From: Mucilaginibacter gossypiicola | Lineage (GTDB): Bacteria; Bacteroidota; Bacteroidia; Sphingobacteriales; Sphingobacteriaceae | Assembly: GCF_900110105.1 (NCBI RefSeq) | Contig: NZ_FOCL01000019.1 | Coordinates: forward strand, 62,001-126,000 | Length of the DNA: 64,000 nucleotides | Direction: 5' to 3' | Shown: positions 35,909 through 46,700 of the stretch, in pieces | Numbering within the stretch: position 1 is the first letter of the stretch | Layout of the letters: every line of letters starts with the position of its first letter | Made by a program: the position numbers and the translations under genes | Notes under the pieces: model-generated | The model's database searches: none | Told to the model about the DNA's origin: nothing | Seen by the model: the letters and a program-made list of their open reading frames with translations, nothing else

Positions 35909-37384
35909 TCATCGCAATCCATTTGAAATATATGACTGGTATAAACTTTCAGGAAAATCAGGAACAAGCGCTCTCACGTTTGCAGGCAAGTACATCCACG
36001 GAAAGAATTTGCTCTTAGGCAATACTTTGGGGCGATTGGATTTCTTGGATATGCCTTTTACGTTAACCAAGTTATCCATGCCGATGATATTGCCCTTAAA
36101 TACATTATTATTGAAAATAACCTTGCTGTACTGTTTGGGCGATTTTGAAAAAACAGCAGCATTTTTGCCGGCAAATAAAAAATAGTTATCATCAAAACTT
36201 ACATGATCAGGGATGCCGTTTTCAATATCCGCCACCTCGGTGGTGTATGATTTTGAACCGTCATTATAAAAAATGTTCCCTTTTACTATGGTGCTATCCG
36301 TTACGCCGGCAAAATTGAACAAGCGTTTTCGGTTCAGGCCGTCATTTACACTTAAATTATAACGGACGATATTACCAGTGGTCATTACATTATCCTTGTT
36401 GATCAGATCAGATATCACCAGCATAAAGCCACCCTCGTTATCATGGCTATAATTGTACTGGATAATGGTATTCCTGCTGTTGCCATCGATATCAAAAGAT
36501 TGCCCGTCGTTGGCCCAGTTATCATTTTGGGTGTATGCCACTTCGTTGTATTGGATAACCGTGTTATCGCTGCTGTGTGGCCAAATGGCAACTGCATTAT
36601 CTTTTGCCCTTGTACGGATATGGAATAGCTTGTTATGCTCGACCATAGCGGTATCAAAAGCTTTTACCACAATACCATCGCCGCCGATATCATCAAGCAG
36701 GCAATTACGGATCACTAAGTACTTATTGGGAAACCATTTAGTCCTGAAAGAAAACGTACCATTACCGCGAATCCCGTTACGGTCAACCCGCTCCACTTTA
36801 CAGTTTTCGATCACCAGATGTTCGATATTACTTGGCTTTGGCCCCTGGCAATCCCAAAAGATGCCGTAGCCTTCGGCCGATCCTTTTTTATTATCGCCGT
36901 TAATATCATGGACATACAAATTGGCCAGCCTGATGTTGTGCAATGTGCCTATATCTTCGGCCAATATTCTTAACCCTGTTGGCCCTGTTTTTTGAAAAGG
37001 CACTGTGCTGTCAAAATTTGATAATGAGAGGTACTGCACCACAATGTTCTGCAGGTTCTTTAACAAAACGGCGTCTTTAAAATGCCCATTGGCTTTAATT
37101 TCGGGCAAAGCACCTGATCCGAAAGCACCGAAAACAATAGGCGCCTTTACAGTACCCGATCCCATCGGCACTAATTGACCATCCCACACTCCTCCTCTTT
37201 GGAACAGGATACTGTCGCCGGCTTCAAAAACCTGTTTATTGACCCGGCTTAATGAGCGCCAGGCCTTAGCGGGGCTATGCCCATCAAATGTATCATCGCC
37301 TTTTTTATCGTCGATATAATAAGTACTGCCTAAAACATTTAATGCAGTGCAGCAACATAAAAGCAGCGTTAGCAATTTTTTCAT
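35909..37384 (-). CDS. Right-handed parallel beta-helix protein (possible polysaccharide-active)
   Basis: Signal peptide (MKKLLTLLLCCCTALNVLGS), then an N-terminal block found in many pectate-lyase-like proteins (TYYIDDKKGDDTFDGHSPAKAW). A long series of beta-helix repeats follows (GYGIFWDCQG, ENCKVERVDRNGIRGNG, DIGGDGIVVKAF, VIQYNEVAY, IIQYNYSHDN). 491 residues. Such folds occur in polysaccharide lyases, hydrolases (e.g. GH28, GH110, GH120) and isomerases. No catalytic set can be assigned by eye, so the family is left open. It lies between the GH2 gene (22 bases upstream) and the HTCS gene, so it is part of the same PUL. Confidence 0.85.
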   Translation of the reverse strand: MKKLLTLLLCCCTALNVLGSTYYIDDKKGDDTFDGHSPAKAWRSLSRVNKQVFEAGDSILFQRGGVWDGQLVPMGSGTVKAPIVFGAFGSGALPEIKANGHFKDAVLLKNLQNIVVQYLSLSNFDSTVPFQKTGPTGLRILAEDIGTLHNIRLANLYVHDINGDNKKGSAEGYGIFWDCQGPKPSNIEHLVIENCKVERVDRNGIRGNGTFSFRTKWFPNKYLVIRNCLLDDIGGDGIVVKAFDTAMVEHNKLFHIRTRAKDNAVAIWPHSSDNTVIQYNEVAYTQNDNWANDGQSFDIDGNSRNTIIQYNYSHDNEGGFMLVISDLINKDNVMTTGNIVRYNLSVNDGLNRKRLFNFAGVTDSTIVKGNIFYNDGSKSYTTEVADIENGIPDHVSFDDNYFLFAGKNAAVFSKSPKQYSKVIFNNNVFKGNIIGMDNLVNVKGISKKSNRPKVLPKSKFFPWMYLPANVRALVPDFPESLYQSYISNGLR

Positions 37385-37406
37385 CCTATTAATTTAATGC
37401 AATAGT

Positions 37407-39461
37407 TTAATTCTCCAGTGTCCACTCGCAGGAATCTTGCAATAGCTTGCCGTTGACATCACTGCTTACTTCGATTTTATTTTTCCCCTTTTGCAGGGTA
37501 ACCTTATCCCATATTGTGGTGTGAAAATCATCGGCCTTAGCTCCATTTACCACTACACCATTCACCATCAATTTTACATTTGAAGCGGTACTGTACACCT
37601 TCACAGCAGTTGTCTGCTGATGCCGCACCGTATTTCTCCGGTCGGTAATATATAACATGGGCTCCTTATTCCAGTTGGCTTTGTAAAAATAGAAAGCATC
37701 TTTTTTAACCGCCCTGTTATAGGTCACCAGGCCTTTATCGTTGATCCCGTCAGCATCGCCTTCGGTACGGATAGACGAGCCAAAATCGGCCAGCGCCCAA
37801 ACAAATTTACCCCAAATAAAAGGCCGTCTGCTAAGCTCCTGCCAGTTAACCTCATGGTAGCGCGTTTGCCACTCTTCAGGATGGAACTTTCCATCAGCAT
37901 CAGGTTTGTCATCATTTTCAGCATGCTTAAACGGACTGCCGCCGGCCCCGTATTCGCTTACTGCAAATGGCTTCTGCGGATAATCATGATGGGTTTTATC
38001 GGCCCATGAACCAATTTGTTTAAACTCGCCATCGTACCATCCGTAATATTTATTCCAGGCAATAACATCGGATACCTCGTTAAACTGACTGCCATCTAAA
38101 AAAGTAGCCGCAGTGGTTAACCTGTTTGGATCTTCTTTTTTGGCCAGCTCATTCAATTGTTTTAAAAACGGAACCGGATCATCATGATCAAGCTTTAGCT
38201 CGTTAAATAAACCCCAGAAACAAATGGCAGGATGATTATAATTTTGACGGATCATCTCTGTAAGCACCTGCCTCACCTGGTTTTCCAGCGCCGGGCTTTT
38301 CAAGTAACCTGCTCCGGTATACCCCCCCGGACCAACAAATGGGATCTCCGACCAAACAACCAAACCATTCCTATCGCAGAGATCATAAAAATATTTACCG
38401 TGCGGATAGTGGGTTAATCGAACAGCCGTAGCCCCTATCTCTTTAATCAACTTCATATCTTTATTCAGATCGGTGCTGTCAACTGCCGATGCCTTACCTT
38501 CCACATCTTCGTGAAAACCAACGCCATGCAGGTCGAGATATTTATCGTTTAATATAAACCCTTTGTTTGCATCAATGTGATAAGTCCTGAACCCTAAAGG
38601 CTGCGTAACCTGGTCAATCACCTGCCCGTTCCTGATCAGGCTGATGTTAACAGTATATAGATAAGGGTTGGCCTTGCCATTCCATAAATGAGGTTGCTTT
38701 AAATTTATGGTTTGTTCGCATTGTTTGTTATTGGCGACGTTGTTTGTTACGGATGACACTATAGTTTTACCGGCATCCAAAATATCGGCCTTAACTTTTA
38801 AACCTGTTATGTTTTTTACGGATAATTTGGTAATAATACCCACCGTGGCAGCTTGATCAGATAAAACCTTTGGCGTTAGATATACCCCTGGCGATGCGTA
38901 ATCCAAAGGCGAAATACAATCTTTTGATGTAACCAGCAAGGAAACCGGCCGGTGGATACCACCATATACATTAAAATCACCACAAAGTGGCAAAACATCT
39001 GTTCTGGAAGCATTGCTTACCTGTACCTCGATATTATTTGACTCACCCAGCTTAACGCGATCAGTGATCTCGATACAAAAAGCAGTATACCCTCCCTTAT
39101 GCTCAGTAATAAAATGTCCGTTTATCAAAACAGAAGCCACACTATTAGCCCCTTCAAAATACAGGAACAGTCTTTTGTTTTTCCAGCTTTCATTTACAAA
39201 AAAGCTTTTTTCGTAAATGCCCGCTTCCCGGGTATAATTGGCCTTGCCGTTCAGCACATCCTGAGTATTCCAGGTGTGGGGCAGCATTACATTGATCTTT
39301 TCAGGTTGTTTCCTGATATCATAAGCAAAATGAAATTTCCAGTCGCTATTGAAATTGACAACCTTACGGCTATCATTGGCACCGACCTGAGCAAATGAAT
39401 AATTTGCATTGATCAGTAACAGTAAAAAAAAGTATAAATATTTTGATAGTGGTTTATTCAT
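37407..39461 (-). CDS. Glycoside hydrolase family 2 enzyme (beta-galactosidase-like)
   Basis: Retaining exo-glycosidase, exported by a signal peptide (LYFFLLLLINANYSFAQ). GH2 modules in order: sugar-binding jelly roll (about 30-180, YEKSFFVNESWKNKRLFLYF), Ig-like domain (about 185-290), TIM barrel (about 295-600) and a C-terminal Ig-like domain (from about 610, YSTASNVKLMVNGVVV). Catalytic residues are visible: acid/base Glu421 in CFWGLFNELK and nucleophile Glu503 in FAVSEYGAGG. 684 residues, on the short side for GH2. Specificity could be beta-galactosidase, beta-glucuronidase or beta-mannosidase; the QN... barrel start HGVGFHEDVEGKASAV with GATAVRLTHYPH favours beta-galactosidase-like. Within the PUL, after the GH16 gene. 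Confidence 0.88.
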   Translation of the reverse strand: MNKPLSKYLYFFLLLLINANYSFAQVGANDSRKVVNFNSDWKFHFAYDIRKQPEKINVMLPHTWNTQDVLNGKANYTREAGIYEKSFFVNESWKNKRLFLYFEGANSVASVLINGHFITEHKGGYTAFCIEITDRVKLGESNNIEVQVSNASRTDVLPLCGDFNVYGGIHRPVSLLVTSKDCISPLDYASPGVYLTPKVLSDQAATVGIITKLSVKNITGLKVKADILDAGKTIVSSVTNNVANNKQCEQTINLKQPHLWNGKANPYLYTVNISLIRNGQVIDQVTQPLGFRTYHIDANKGFILNDKYLDLHGVGFHEDVEGKASAVDSTDLNKDMKLIKEIGATAVRLTHYPHGKYFYDLCDRNGLVVWSEIPFVGPGGYTGAGYLKSPALENQVRQVLTEMIRQNYNHPAICFWGLFNELKLDHDDPVPFLKQLNELAKKEDPNRLTTAATFLDGSQFNEVSDVIAWNKYYGWYDGEFKQIGSWADKTHHDYPQKPFAVSEYGAGGSPFKHAENDDKPDADGKFHPEEWQTRYHEVNWQELSRRPFIWGKFVWALADFGSSIRTEGDADGINDKGLVTYNRAVKKDAFYFYKANWNKEPMLYITDRRNTVRHQQTTAVKVYSTASNVKLMVNGVVVNGAKADDFHTTIWDKVTLQKGKNKIEVSSDVNGKLLQDSCEWTLEN

Positions 39462-39543
39462 AAAGCACAGGGAACTAAACCGATCAGCAGGGACCAGTTA
39501 ATGTTGCGGTTTTAGTTACGATAATGGTTAACTGATTATTGAT

Positions 39544-40365
39544 TTACTGGTATACACGCACGTAATCAACGTAGTATTTTAATGGTAAAAGATTGTCATT
39601 AAACGGCCCCGCCCATGACCCCTCATGGCCCAATGCCAGGTTTAGCAACAGGTAAAAATTCTTCTGAAAAATATTACCCTCTTTTTGCTGCGCCTTGCTG
39701 ATATCAAACACAAAGTATTTCAGGTTATCATAATAAAATTCAAACCTGTCCGGGTACCACTCCAGGGCATAAATATGAAAACCATCGGCAGGTGCACCTA
39801 CTATAGGGCTTTCACCCTGATGCTGGTATTTCCCTAACGAATCAGCATAATGTACGGTGCCGTATACTTTTGAAGGATCACGACCCAGGTATTCCATAAT
39901 GTCTATTTCGCCGCAATCCGGCCATTTTACTGCGCCACGATTTGTTCCCAGCATCCAGATAGCCGGCCACGCCCCTGCTCCGGTAGCCACTTTGGCGCGT
40001 ACTTCTATGCGCCCGTATTTCCAGTCGGCCTTTCCTTTAGTGATCAGACTGGCTGAAGTATAATGCGCAAATTGTTCCTTTTCGGCCCAATTAGTCGAGC
40101 CGGACTTGTAGCGGGTATTTGGAAATTCTTCTTTCCTGGCTTCAATAACCAATGTTCCGTTTTCAACACGGCAATTTTCGAGGCGTTTAGTGGTATAATA
40201 CTGAGGCTCATTGTTGCGTACAAATCCATCCTCATAATCCCATTTCCGAGGATCTGGCTGACCCTTATAGTTAAACTCGTCCGACCAAACCAGTTTCCTT
40301 TTTTGCTGGGCGTATGTGGCGGCCCCACATAAAACGAGGGCGATCAATAGAAATATTTTTTTCAT
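39544..40365 (-). CDS. Glycoside hydrolase family 16 endo-enzyme
   Basis: Endo-acting beta-glucanase or beta-galactanase. Signal peptide MKKIFLLIALVLCGAATYAQ, then one beta-jelly-roll GH16 domain (about 25-272). The catalytic motif is GEIDIMEYLG (nucleophile Glu153, acid/base Glu158, EIDxxE form). Substrate-cleft residues are in KWDYEDGFVRNNEPQYYT and AWPAIWMLGTN, and the domain ends in FYLLLNLALGHEGSWAGPF and YYVDYVRVYQ. The sequence style is closest to laminarinase-like GH16, but agarase and other subfamilies cannot be excluded. 273 residues, no extra modules. Between the GH29 and GH2 genes in the PUL; expected to make the first cuts. Confidence 0.92.
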   Translation of the reverse strand: MKKIFLLIALVLCGAATYAQQKRKLVWSDEFNYKGQPDPRKWDYEDGFVRNNEPQYYTTKRLENCRVENGTLVIEARKEEFPNTRYKSGSTNWAEKEQFAHYTSASLITKGKADWKYGRIEVRAKVATGAGAWPAIWMLGTNRGAVKWPDCGEIDIMEYLGRDPSKVYGTVHYADSLGKYQHQGESPIVGAPADGFHIYALEWYPDRFEFYYDNLKYFVFDISKAQQKEGNIFQKNFYLLLNLALGHEGSWAGPFNDNLLPLKYYVDYVRVYQ

Positions 40366-40388
40366 TTATTGTTATTTTAACCCTGCTA

Positions 40389-41900
40389 TCAGGGCGTAAT
40401 ATCACTTTTAAATAAGCCCACATTGGTAAGCGTTGGATTAAAGCGCGATGACTCAATTACCAACCGTATTTTACCGGAGGTAACCGGCTTAAAGCTTAAC
40501 AGGCGCTTATAACCTACTGTGGTACCTGAGGTGATCTCCACCCATTTACCATCGTGGAAATATTGCAGCAAAAATTTCTCTATCCGCTGGCCTTTTGTAA
40601 TATCCTCCTGCAATTGCAACACATTAAAAGATACCGGAGCAGGCGATTCAAATTCAATTACAGCGGTAGAATCCTTGCCTTTAGTTGTCCAAAAGGACCG
40701 CTGATCACTCACAAGCATCCGGTTATTGATACCGTTTGTGCATTTTACCGTAAATTCTTTCAGCAGGTTATTTTTAAAAAGTGATTCACGTAATTGCGCC
40801 CAATCTTTAAGGGCTTTCACGTCGCTATCGCTGATGAGGCCCCGCGTATCCGGAGGGATATTTAGCAACAGTAAACTATTGCGTCCAACCGAGGTGAAGT
40901 AAATATTCAGGAGCTCCTGTCCGCTTTTAACCTTAGCATCTCCTGCCGGATGATAAAACCATCCCGGCCTGATAGACACATCAGTTTCTGCTGGGTACCA
41001 AACTAAGCCTTTTGCTCCTTTCAGCCTGTCGCGGCTGCCGAGGTCTTCCCCCGCTTTGTAAACCACAGGTTTCACCATCACATCTTTTTGAGATGCATCG
41101 GCTATTTTCTTTTCTTGCTGTTCATCAACAGGCAATACGCTCCATTCGGTTAACCTGCCTTTGCCTGTTTCTGTACCAACCCAGCGTACATCAGGCCCTT
41201 GTATGGCAATTACTGCCTGCGGTTGCAATTTGCGGATGAGCTTATACCAACTGTTAAAGTCATAAACCTGTTTCTTGCCGTTAGGGCCTTCGCCGTTTGC
41301 ACCATCAAACCATACTTCGTCAACTTTACCGTAATTGCTTAGTAACTCTGTTAGCTGGTTTTCAAAGTAAGTATTGTACTTAACCGAATCGCCATAATAT
41401 GCGGAGTTCCTGTCCCATGGTGATAGATAGATCCCGAAGCCTACGTCATACTTTTTACAGGCATTGGCTACCTCTTTAACAATATCGCCTTTGCCATTTT
41501 TGTACGGTGTATTTTTAATACTGTGTTCGGTGAACCGGCTTGGCCACAGGCAAAAGCCATCATGGTGCTTGGCAGTAATGATCACCTGTTTGATCCCAGC
41601 ATCTTTAACAGTTTTAACCCATTGTCCGGCATTAAGCTCAGTAGGGTTAAATTGAGAGATATCTTCCTTTCCATCGCCCCATTCCTTATTGGTAAACGTG
41701 TTGATCCCGAAATGGAAAAACGCAGTAAGCTCCAATTGCTGCCACCTCAATTGCCTTGGGGATGGCGTTACATGAGCAGCTTTGTAAATAATGTCCTGCT
41801 CCGTATCGCCCGGCGAAATACTTGTAAAACTGTTATTTTGCGCCTGTGCAGAACCAGCCAACAGCAGTAAAGGGAAAATCAGTTTGTTTAAAAACGACAT
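40389..41900 (-). CDS. Glycoside hydrolase family 29 alpha-L-fucosidase
   Basis: Retaining exo-alpha-L-fucosidase, exported (signal LNKLIFPLLLLAGSAQAQ). The barrel motifs are typical: LTAFFHFGINTFTNKEWGDG, IITAKHHDGFCLWPS, FGIYLSPWDRNSAYYG, and DEVWFDGANGEG with the probable nucleophile Asp199. The C-terminal ~130 residues resemble an F5/8-type discoidin module (VISFNVLQ-like VSFNVLQLQEDI, KIRLVIESSRFNPTLTNVGL). The frame opens at a TTG (41915) but the ATG at 41900 suits the signal peptide; 503 residues. First enzyme gene after susD, separated from it by a perfect hairpin. Points to fucose side chains on the target glycan. Confidence 0.93.
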   Translation of the reverse strand: MSFLNKLIFPLLLLAGSAQAQNNSFTSISPGDTEQDIIYKAAHVTPSPRQLRWQQLELTAFFHFGINTFTNKEWGDGKEDISQFNPTELNAGQWVKTVKDAGIKQVIITAKHHDGFCLWPSRFTEHSIKNTPYKNGKGDIVKEVANACKKYDVGFGIYLSPWDRNSAYYGDSVKYNTYFENQLTELLSNYGKVDEVWFDGANGEGPNGKKQVYDFNSWYKLIRKLQPQAVIAIQGPDVRWVGTETGKGRLTEWSVLPVDEQQEKKIADASQKDVMVKPVVYKAGEDLGSRDRLKGAKGLVWYPAETDVSIRPGWFYHPAGDAKVKSGQELLNIYFTSVGRNSLLLLNIPPDTRGLISDSDVKALKDWAQLRESLFKNNLLKEFTVKCTNGINNRMLVSDQRSFWTTKGKDSTAVIEFESPAPVSFNVLQLQEDITKGQRIEKFLLQYFHDGKWVEITSGTTVGYKRLLSFKPVTSGKIRLVIESSRFNPTLTNVGLFKSDITP

Positions 41901-41929
41901 ATAATATGTGATCAAATTACTTTAAAGTT

Positions 41930-41961
41930 TTACCGTGTGCCTTTTGTAAAGCACACGGTAA
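41930..41961 (-). promoter_or_regulatory. Hairpin between susD and the downstream PUL enzyme genes
   Basis: TTACCGTGTGC (41930-41940) and GCACACGGTAA (41951-41961) are perfect 11-bp arms around a 10-base loop, in the gap between the susD stop and the GH29 start. There is no long U run, so it may partly stop transcription or protect the 3' end of the susCD part of the mRNA, lowering expression of the enzymes relative to susCD. Confidence 0.7.
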
Positions 41962-41975
41962 TAACCCTAATTTAT

Positions 41976-43745
41976 TTAATTAATCCATCCATCATTTTGT
42001 TTCAGGTTGGGATTTCTTTGCGTTTCAACCAATGGAATGGGCCAGTTGTAAATATAATCGCCCTGGAATGAATAGGTGTATACGTTGGCCCCCCAAACTT
42101 GCTTTACACCGTTACCTGCGTAAAATACTTTGTCTTTCCATGATTTCCAGCGTAATTCATCAAAGTAATTGATGCCTTCGTTCGGAAACTCCACCCTACG
42201 CTCGTTCCTGATCCGCTCACGCAGGTCGTCCTGTCCTGCTACCGCGGTAGCTGCACTTGAATTCAATAAGCCAACGCCAGCCCTCGCCCTTACTTCGTTT
42301 ACTTTGGCAACGGCATCTGAAATTAAACCCTGCTCATTAAGCGCTTCGGCCCACATTAACAATACATCAGCATACCTGATGATCGGAAAATCTGTTGGCC
42401 CATAAGAGCGATTAATGGTTTCTGAAATCCCTTCATAAACAAATTTCCTGTACAGGTAATAAAAATAGCTTTGTGTATCTGTACGCAGATCGCCACCAAT
42501 GGCGGCTTCTGCACGATAAGGCCAGCGCGAAGTAACGGTAGCATTTAACGAGTTATAAGCGCCATTATAGGTAGAATATGGTGTAATTACATTGGCCGCC
42601 AGGCGCGGATCACGATTAGCATAAGCTTTAAGGATCCTTTCTTCGTTACCGGTTGGCAGGTATAAGTCCATCGCAGCACCCCTTGTTGTGGCGGCTGTGA
42701 TTTCGGCTGCAGTAAGGTTATTCCTCAAAAAGAAAACCTCCCTTTGCGCAGGCGTAAGGCTCGAATAGCCAGGTAGCACAGTATCCCAATTAAAAGTTGA
42801 GCCATCAAGATTTTGATAAAGATCAACCAAATTTGGCGATACAAGGTATTGGTTCCAGCATGAGCCAAAAGATGAGCGGGTGCCGCAAAACCATTGCGTA
42901 GTTGAACCATAACCTGTTGTTCCACCACCCGCAACAGCAACGTTCTGGATAGAAAATATCATTTCACTACATTGCTCATTAGCTGCCTTAAACAGGGTTA
43001 CATAATTTGAATAAAGCGCATATCCGGCCGATTTTACCATATTAAAATCAGCTGCAGCCAAATCCCATTTTTTTAAATACATATAAGCTTTGCCGCGTAA
43101 GGCGTATGCCGCTCCCTTGGTACCGTGCCCGTAGTTGGCTGCTCCTGCTGCATAGATCTGCGGTAGTGCCGGCTCGTTAATGGCGGCAGTTAAATCAGCA
43201 ACAACCTGGTTCCATACTTCTGTTTCAGTTGAGCGTGATTTTGTTGCTTCGTCTGCAGTAAACGGTTCAAGGTATATCGGTACACCTTTCCATAGCTGGT
43301 TTAACCTCAGGTAAAAATAGGCCCTTAAAAACTTACATTCGGCAACGTACCTGCTTTTTTTGGCAGCATCCGACGGTGATTTCAATGGTATATTTTTGAT
43401 GGCATCATTTGCACGTTGCACACCTTCATAAAGGTTTTGCCATGTGCTGCTAAAAAGCGAGTTACCGGTAGTGATGGTTCCCGAAAGCATGGATTCCTGG
43501 CTTCTGTATTGGCCGGTATATGCAAATCTGTCAAACATATACAATTCCAGTTCGCTGTCGCCACCTGTGTTTTCGCCAAGCCTCAAGGCCTGGTAAACAC
43601 CGGTAACCCCCAAATCGGTGAAGTTATCAGTCGTCCACATAGTTGACGAGGCTACAGACGAATATGGTGCTGTATCAAGCAGGTTCTTTTTGCAACCTGT
43701 TACAATAATTACGGTAAATAAAGCTATAAATATCTTTTTCATCAT
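41976..43745 (-). CDS. SusD/RagB family surface glycan-binding lipoprotein
   Basis: Outer-membrane lipoprotein that caps the SusC channel and captures oligosaccharides. SPII signal with IIVTGCKKN (lipobox Cys about 18), then the SusD_N-like region (YSSVASSTMWTTDNFTDLGV) and helical TPR-like core (CKFLRAYFYLRLNQLWKGVP). The SusD C domain includes PIIRYADVLLMWAEALNEQG and ends in QRNPNLKQNDGWIN. 589 residues. Two in-frame ATGs (43745 and 43742) follow a Shine-Dalgarno-like AAGGAG. It starts 9 bases after the susC stop, the usual arrangement of the pair. Confidence 0.95.
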   Translation of the reverse strand: MMKKIFIALFTVIIVTGCKKNLLDTAPYSSVASSTMWTTDNFTDLGVTGVYQALRLGENTGGDSELELYMFDRFAYTGQYRSQESMLSGTITTGNSLFSSTWQNLYEGVQRANDAIKNIPLKSPSDAAKKSRYVAECKFLRAYFYLRLNQLWKGVPIYLEPFTADEATKSRSTETEVWNQVVADLTAAINEPALPQIYAAGAANYGHGTKGAAYALRGKAYMYLKKWDLAAADFNMVKSAGYALYSNYVTLFKAANEQCSEMIFSIQNVAVAGGGTTGYGSTTQWFCGTRSSFGSCWNQYLVSPNLVDLYQNLDGSTFNWDTVLPGYSSLTPAQREVFFLRNNLTAAEITAATTRGAAMDLYLPTGNEERILKAYANRDPRLAANVITPYSTYNGAYNSLNATVTSRWPYRAEAAIGGDLRTDTQSYFYYLYRKFVYEGISETINRSYGPTDFPIIRYADVLLMWAEALNEQGLISDAVAKVNEVRARAGVGLLNSSAATAVAGQDDLRERIRNERRVEFPNEGINYFDELRWKSWKDKVFYAGNGVKQVWGANVYTYSFQGDYIYNWPIPLVETQRNPNLKQNDGWIN

Positions 43746-43750
43746 TTTTT

Positions 43751-43756
43751 CTCCTT
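43751..43756 (-). promoter_or_regulatory. Shine-Dalgarno-like ribosome binding site of susD
   Basis: Reverse-strand AAGGAG overlaps the susC stop codon (TAAGGAG) and lies 5 bases before the first susD ATG and 8 before the second. Strong Shine-Dalgarno sequences are rare in this phylum, so here it probably supports translational coupling of susD to susC. Confidence 0.6.
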
Positions 43757-46700
43757 AAAAAGTAGCGTTTAAACCAACTGAGTATTGACGCATGGTTGGG
43801 TAACCCACGCTTGCCCCTATTTCCGGGTCGAGGCCAGGGTACTTGGTAATCGTCAGCAAATTTTCGGCAGCTACATAGATCCTTATTTTAGTTAAGGCCC
43901 ATTTTTCCGAAATCCGTTTAGGAATGGTATAGCCTAACTGCACATTTTTAAGCTTTACATATGATGCGTTATACAAGTAAAAATCGCTGGCTACTGCGGC
44001 GTTCTGCACATCAGATGTGTTTTTTAACCTTGGATAATGTGCGCCAGTGTTATTTGCAGGATCAGAAGGATTGGCATCATTGTAATAGTAGTGGTTGTCG
44101 GCTACCAAAGTGCTAACTGCATTGCCCAATGACACAATAGAGTTGTTGTAACCGGTATCATTCCAGTAATAATACATACCAAAACTGCCCGCCCATATCA
44201 TAGAGCAATCAAAGCCTTTGTAAGCAACATTAAACTGCAAACCCGCATTGTATTTAGGAACCGACGATTTTTTAGTCAATTGCGCATCGTAGCTATTGCC
44301 ATAAATACCATCGTTATTGGTATCTCCATAAATTAAATCGCCATAATAAATCTTGGTTTTGCCGATGCCGTTGCCCGGCTGAAATTTGTAACCGGCATCC
44401 ATCATGCTTTGCAGCCATGCCATATCCTGGGGAGTCCTGATCATACCATCTTTAGGGCCGCCATTCTTATTTACGGTTCCATCGGCATTAAAGTAGCTGC
44501 CGTTACCCTTATACACAGGGTATAGATAGTACTCGTTGATCAGGTGGCCTTGTATTACTCTTGTAGTACCGCCGCTTGATACCTGGCCGATATTTGATGA
44601 ATACACAGAGGCGCCGGTAGCATCAGTAGCGTATCCTTCCTGTAAAGTGCCTTTATATTTTTCAACCCGGTTAAAGTTATAGGCAAAATTACCCGACACG
44701 TTGAAGCTTAAATCACCGGCTTTGCCATGGTAGCCTAAAGTTACTTCGATACCCTTGTTTGATATGGCAGCTATGTTTTGCGTTGCCGCTGTTGCTGTAC
44801 CTACTGTTAATGGTACTGTCGGGGTAAACAAGATACCACTGGTATACTTGCGATAGGCATCAATCTCAAAATTCATTTTGCCTTTAAACAATGATCCGTC
44901 TAAACCGATATTGGTAGTGGTTGTAGTTTCCCACTTCAAGTTTTGGTTAGCTGTTTTTGATTGGATCAAACCGGTTACGGCCGCCCCGTTAAATGAATAG
45001 GCTGTAGTGCCATAGGTAGCCATGTAATCATAATTGCCTAAGGAAGCCGAAGAGTTGAGCACGTTATTACCGGTCTGTCCCCATGAAGCCCTCAATTTCA
45101 AATTGCTTACATAATTGTTAATGTTCTGCATGAAAGGCTCTTCAGAGATCCTCCATCCCGCAGCAAAGGCAGGGAAAAAGCCCCAGCGATTTGCAGGTGC
45201 AAATTTTGATGAACCATCATACCTGAATACAGCTTCTAATAAATAACGCTGCTTATAATCATAGTTCAGCCTGCCAAAAAATGACCTTAGGGAATAATCA
45301 TAGGCATCACCCGTGGCAGCCGTTGGTGTTGTAGCCGAGCTCAAGGTAGTTATTGTAGGGTCAATAAGACCTAACTTGGTGGCATCGAAATAATAGTAGT
45401 TATAATAGTACTGGTCAAAACCGCCCAATATGCCAATGTTATGATCTTTGGCGATAGTGGTATTGTATCTTAAAACAGCATCCCAGGTAAGCAGGTAGTT
45501 TTTGTTAAAATCATAGTAAGTGCTTAGCTGCGCCGGAGCCGTTGCTGCCGATTTTAAAGTGTTGGTTGAAAAATCCCAGCGCTCCAGAGGAATGGTGTAT
45601 GAATTATTCTCTTCGAAACGGGTTTGATAGTTAAACTTGGTTTCGAGCACTAACCCTTTATACAAATTAACGTTTGCAAAAATGGTACTGTTAAACCGCG
45701 ATTCCTGATCCCTGCCACCGGTGCTGTTTAAATAGGTAAGGATGTTATTGGCTGTCGATGATTCTTCAGGTGCAGAAGGGAAGCCATATTTACCATTATA
45801 ATATGGATATACGCCCGGTGTGGTTTGCCTTAAATAATTAAAGGCATTGCTTGTACTGGCCAGTCCATAGCTTTGTAACGATGCAAATGTTTGCGTACCG
45901 ACAGTTAAAAACTTGGTAGCCTTGGTTTGCAGGTTCACCCTGAACTGGTATTTGTTTGATCCGGTATTTTGCATTGTACCGGGGTTTCCGTTATACCCTG
46001 CCGATAACAGGTACTGCGTGGTTTCGTTACCGCCATTTAAAGCAATGTTGTGATCCTGCAGCACATTGTTTTGAAAAATTGTTTTTGCCCAATCTGTATT
46101 AGGATATGCGATGTAATTAGGCACACCAATACTATTTAACCCATTAGGATCGGCATTGGCTTTTTGCCATTGGGCGATGGTGGCATCGGTATAAACCGGC
46201 GTTTGGCCAAGGTTTCTATAACCTTCATTTACCAATTGCATATGCCTTACATAGTCCGTAACAAACGAAGGCATAGCGGTTGGGTTAGTTTTAGATGCGA
46301 TACCACTGTAAGTAATGGTAGTTTTGTTTTTGCTTCCTTTTTTTGTGGTAACCAAAATAACGCCGTTTGCTGCTAACGACCCATATATAGAAGCAGCCGC
46401 CGCGTCTTTCAGTATCGAGATACTTTCAATATCATCCGGGTTAACGGCATCCAAAGTACCCTGGATACCATCAATTACCACCAGTGCGTTGTTATTATTC
46501 AGTGTACCCAGGCCCCTGATACGGATAGTTGCACCATCGGCACCTGGCTTTCCTGAGCTTTGCATTACCGATACGCCTGAGCTTAACCCGGTTAATGCCG
46601 ATGAAACGTTGGTTACCGGACGATTTTCCAGGTCCTTTGCACTAATTGTAGCTACGGAACCAACAACATTAACTTTTTTCTGTGTTCCGTAACCTACAAC

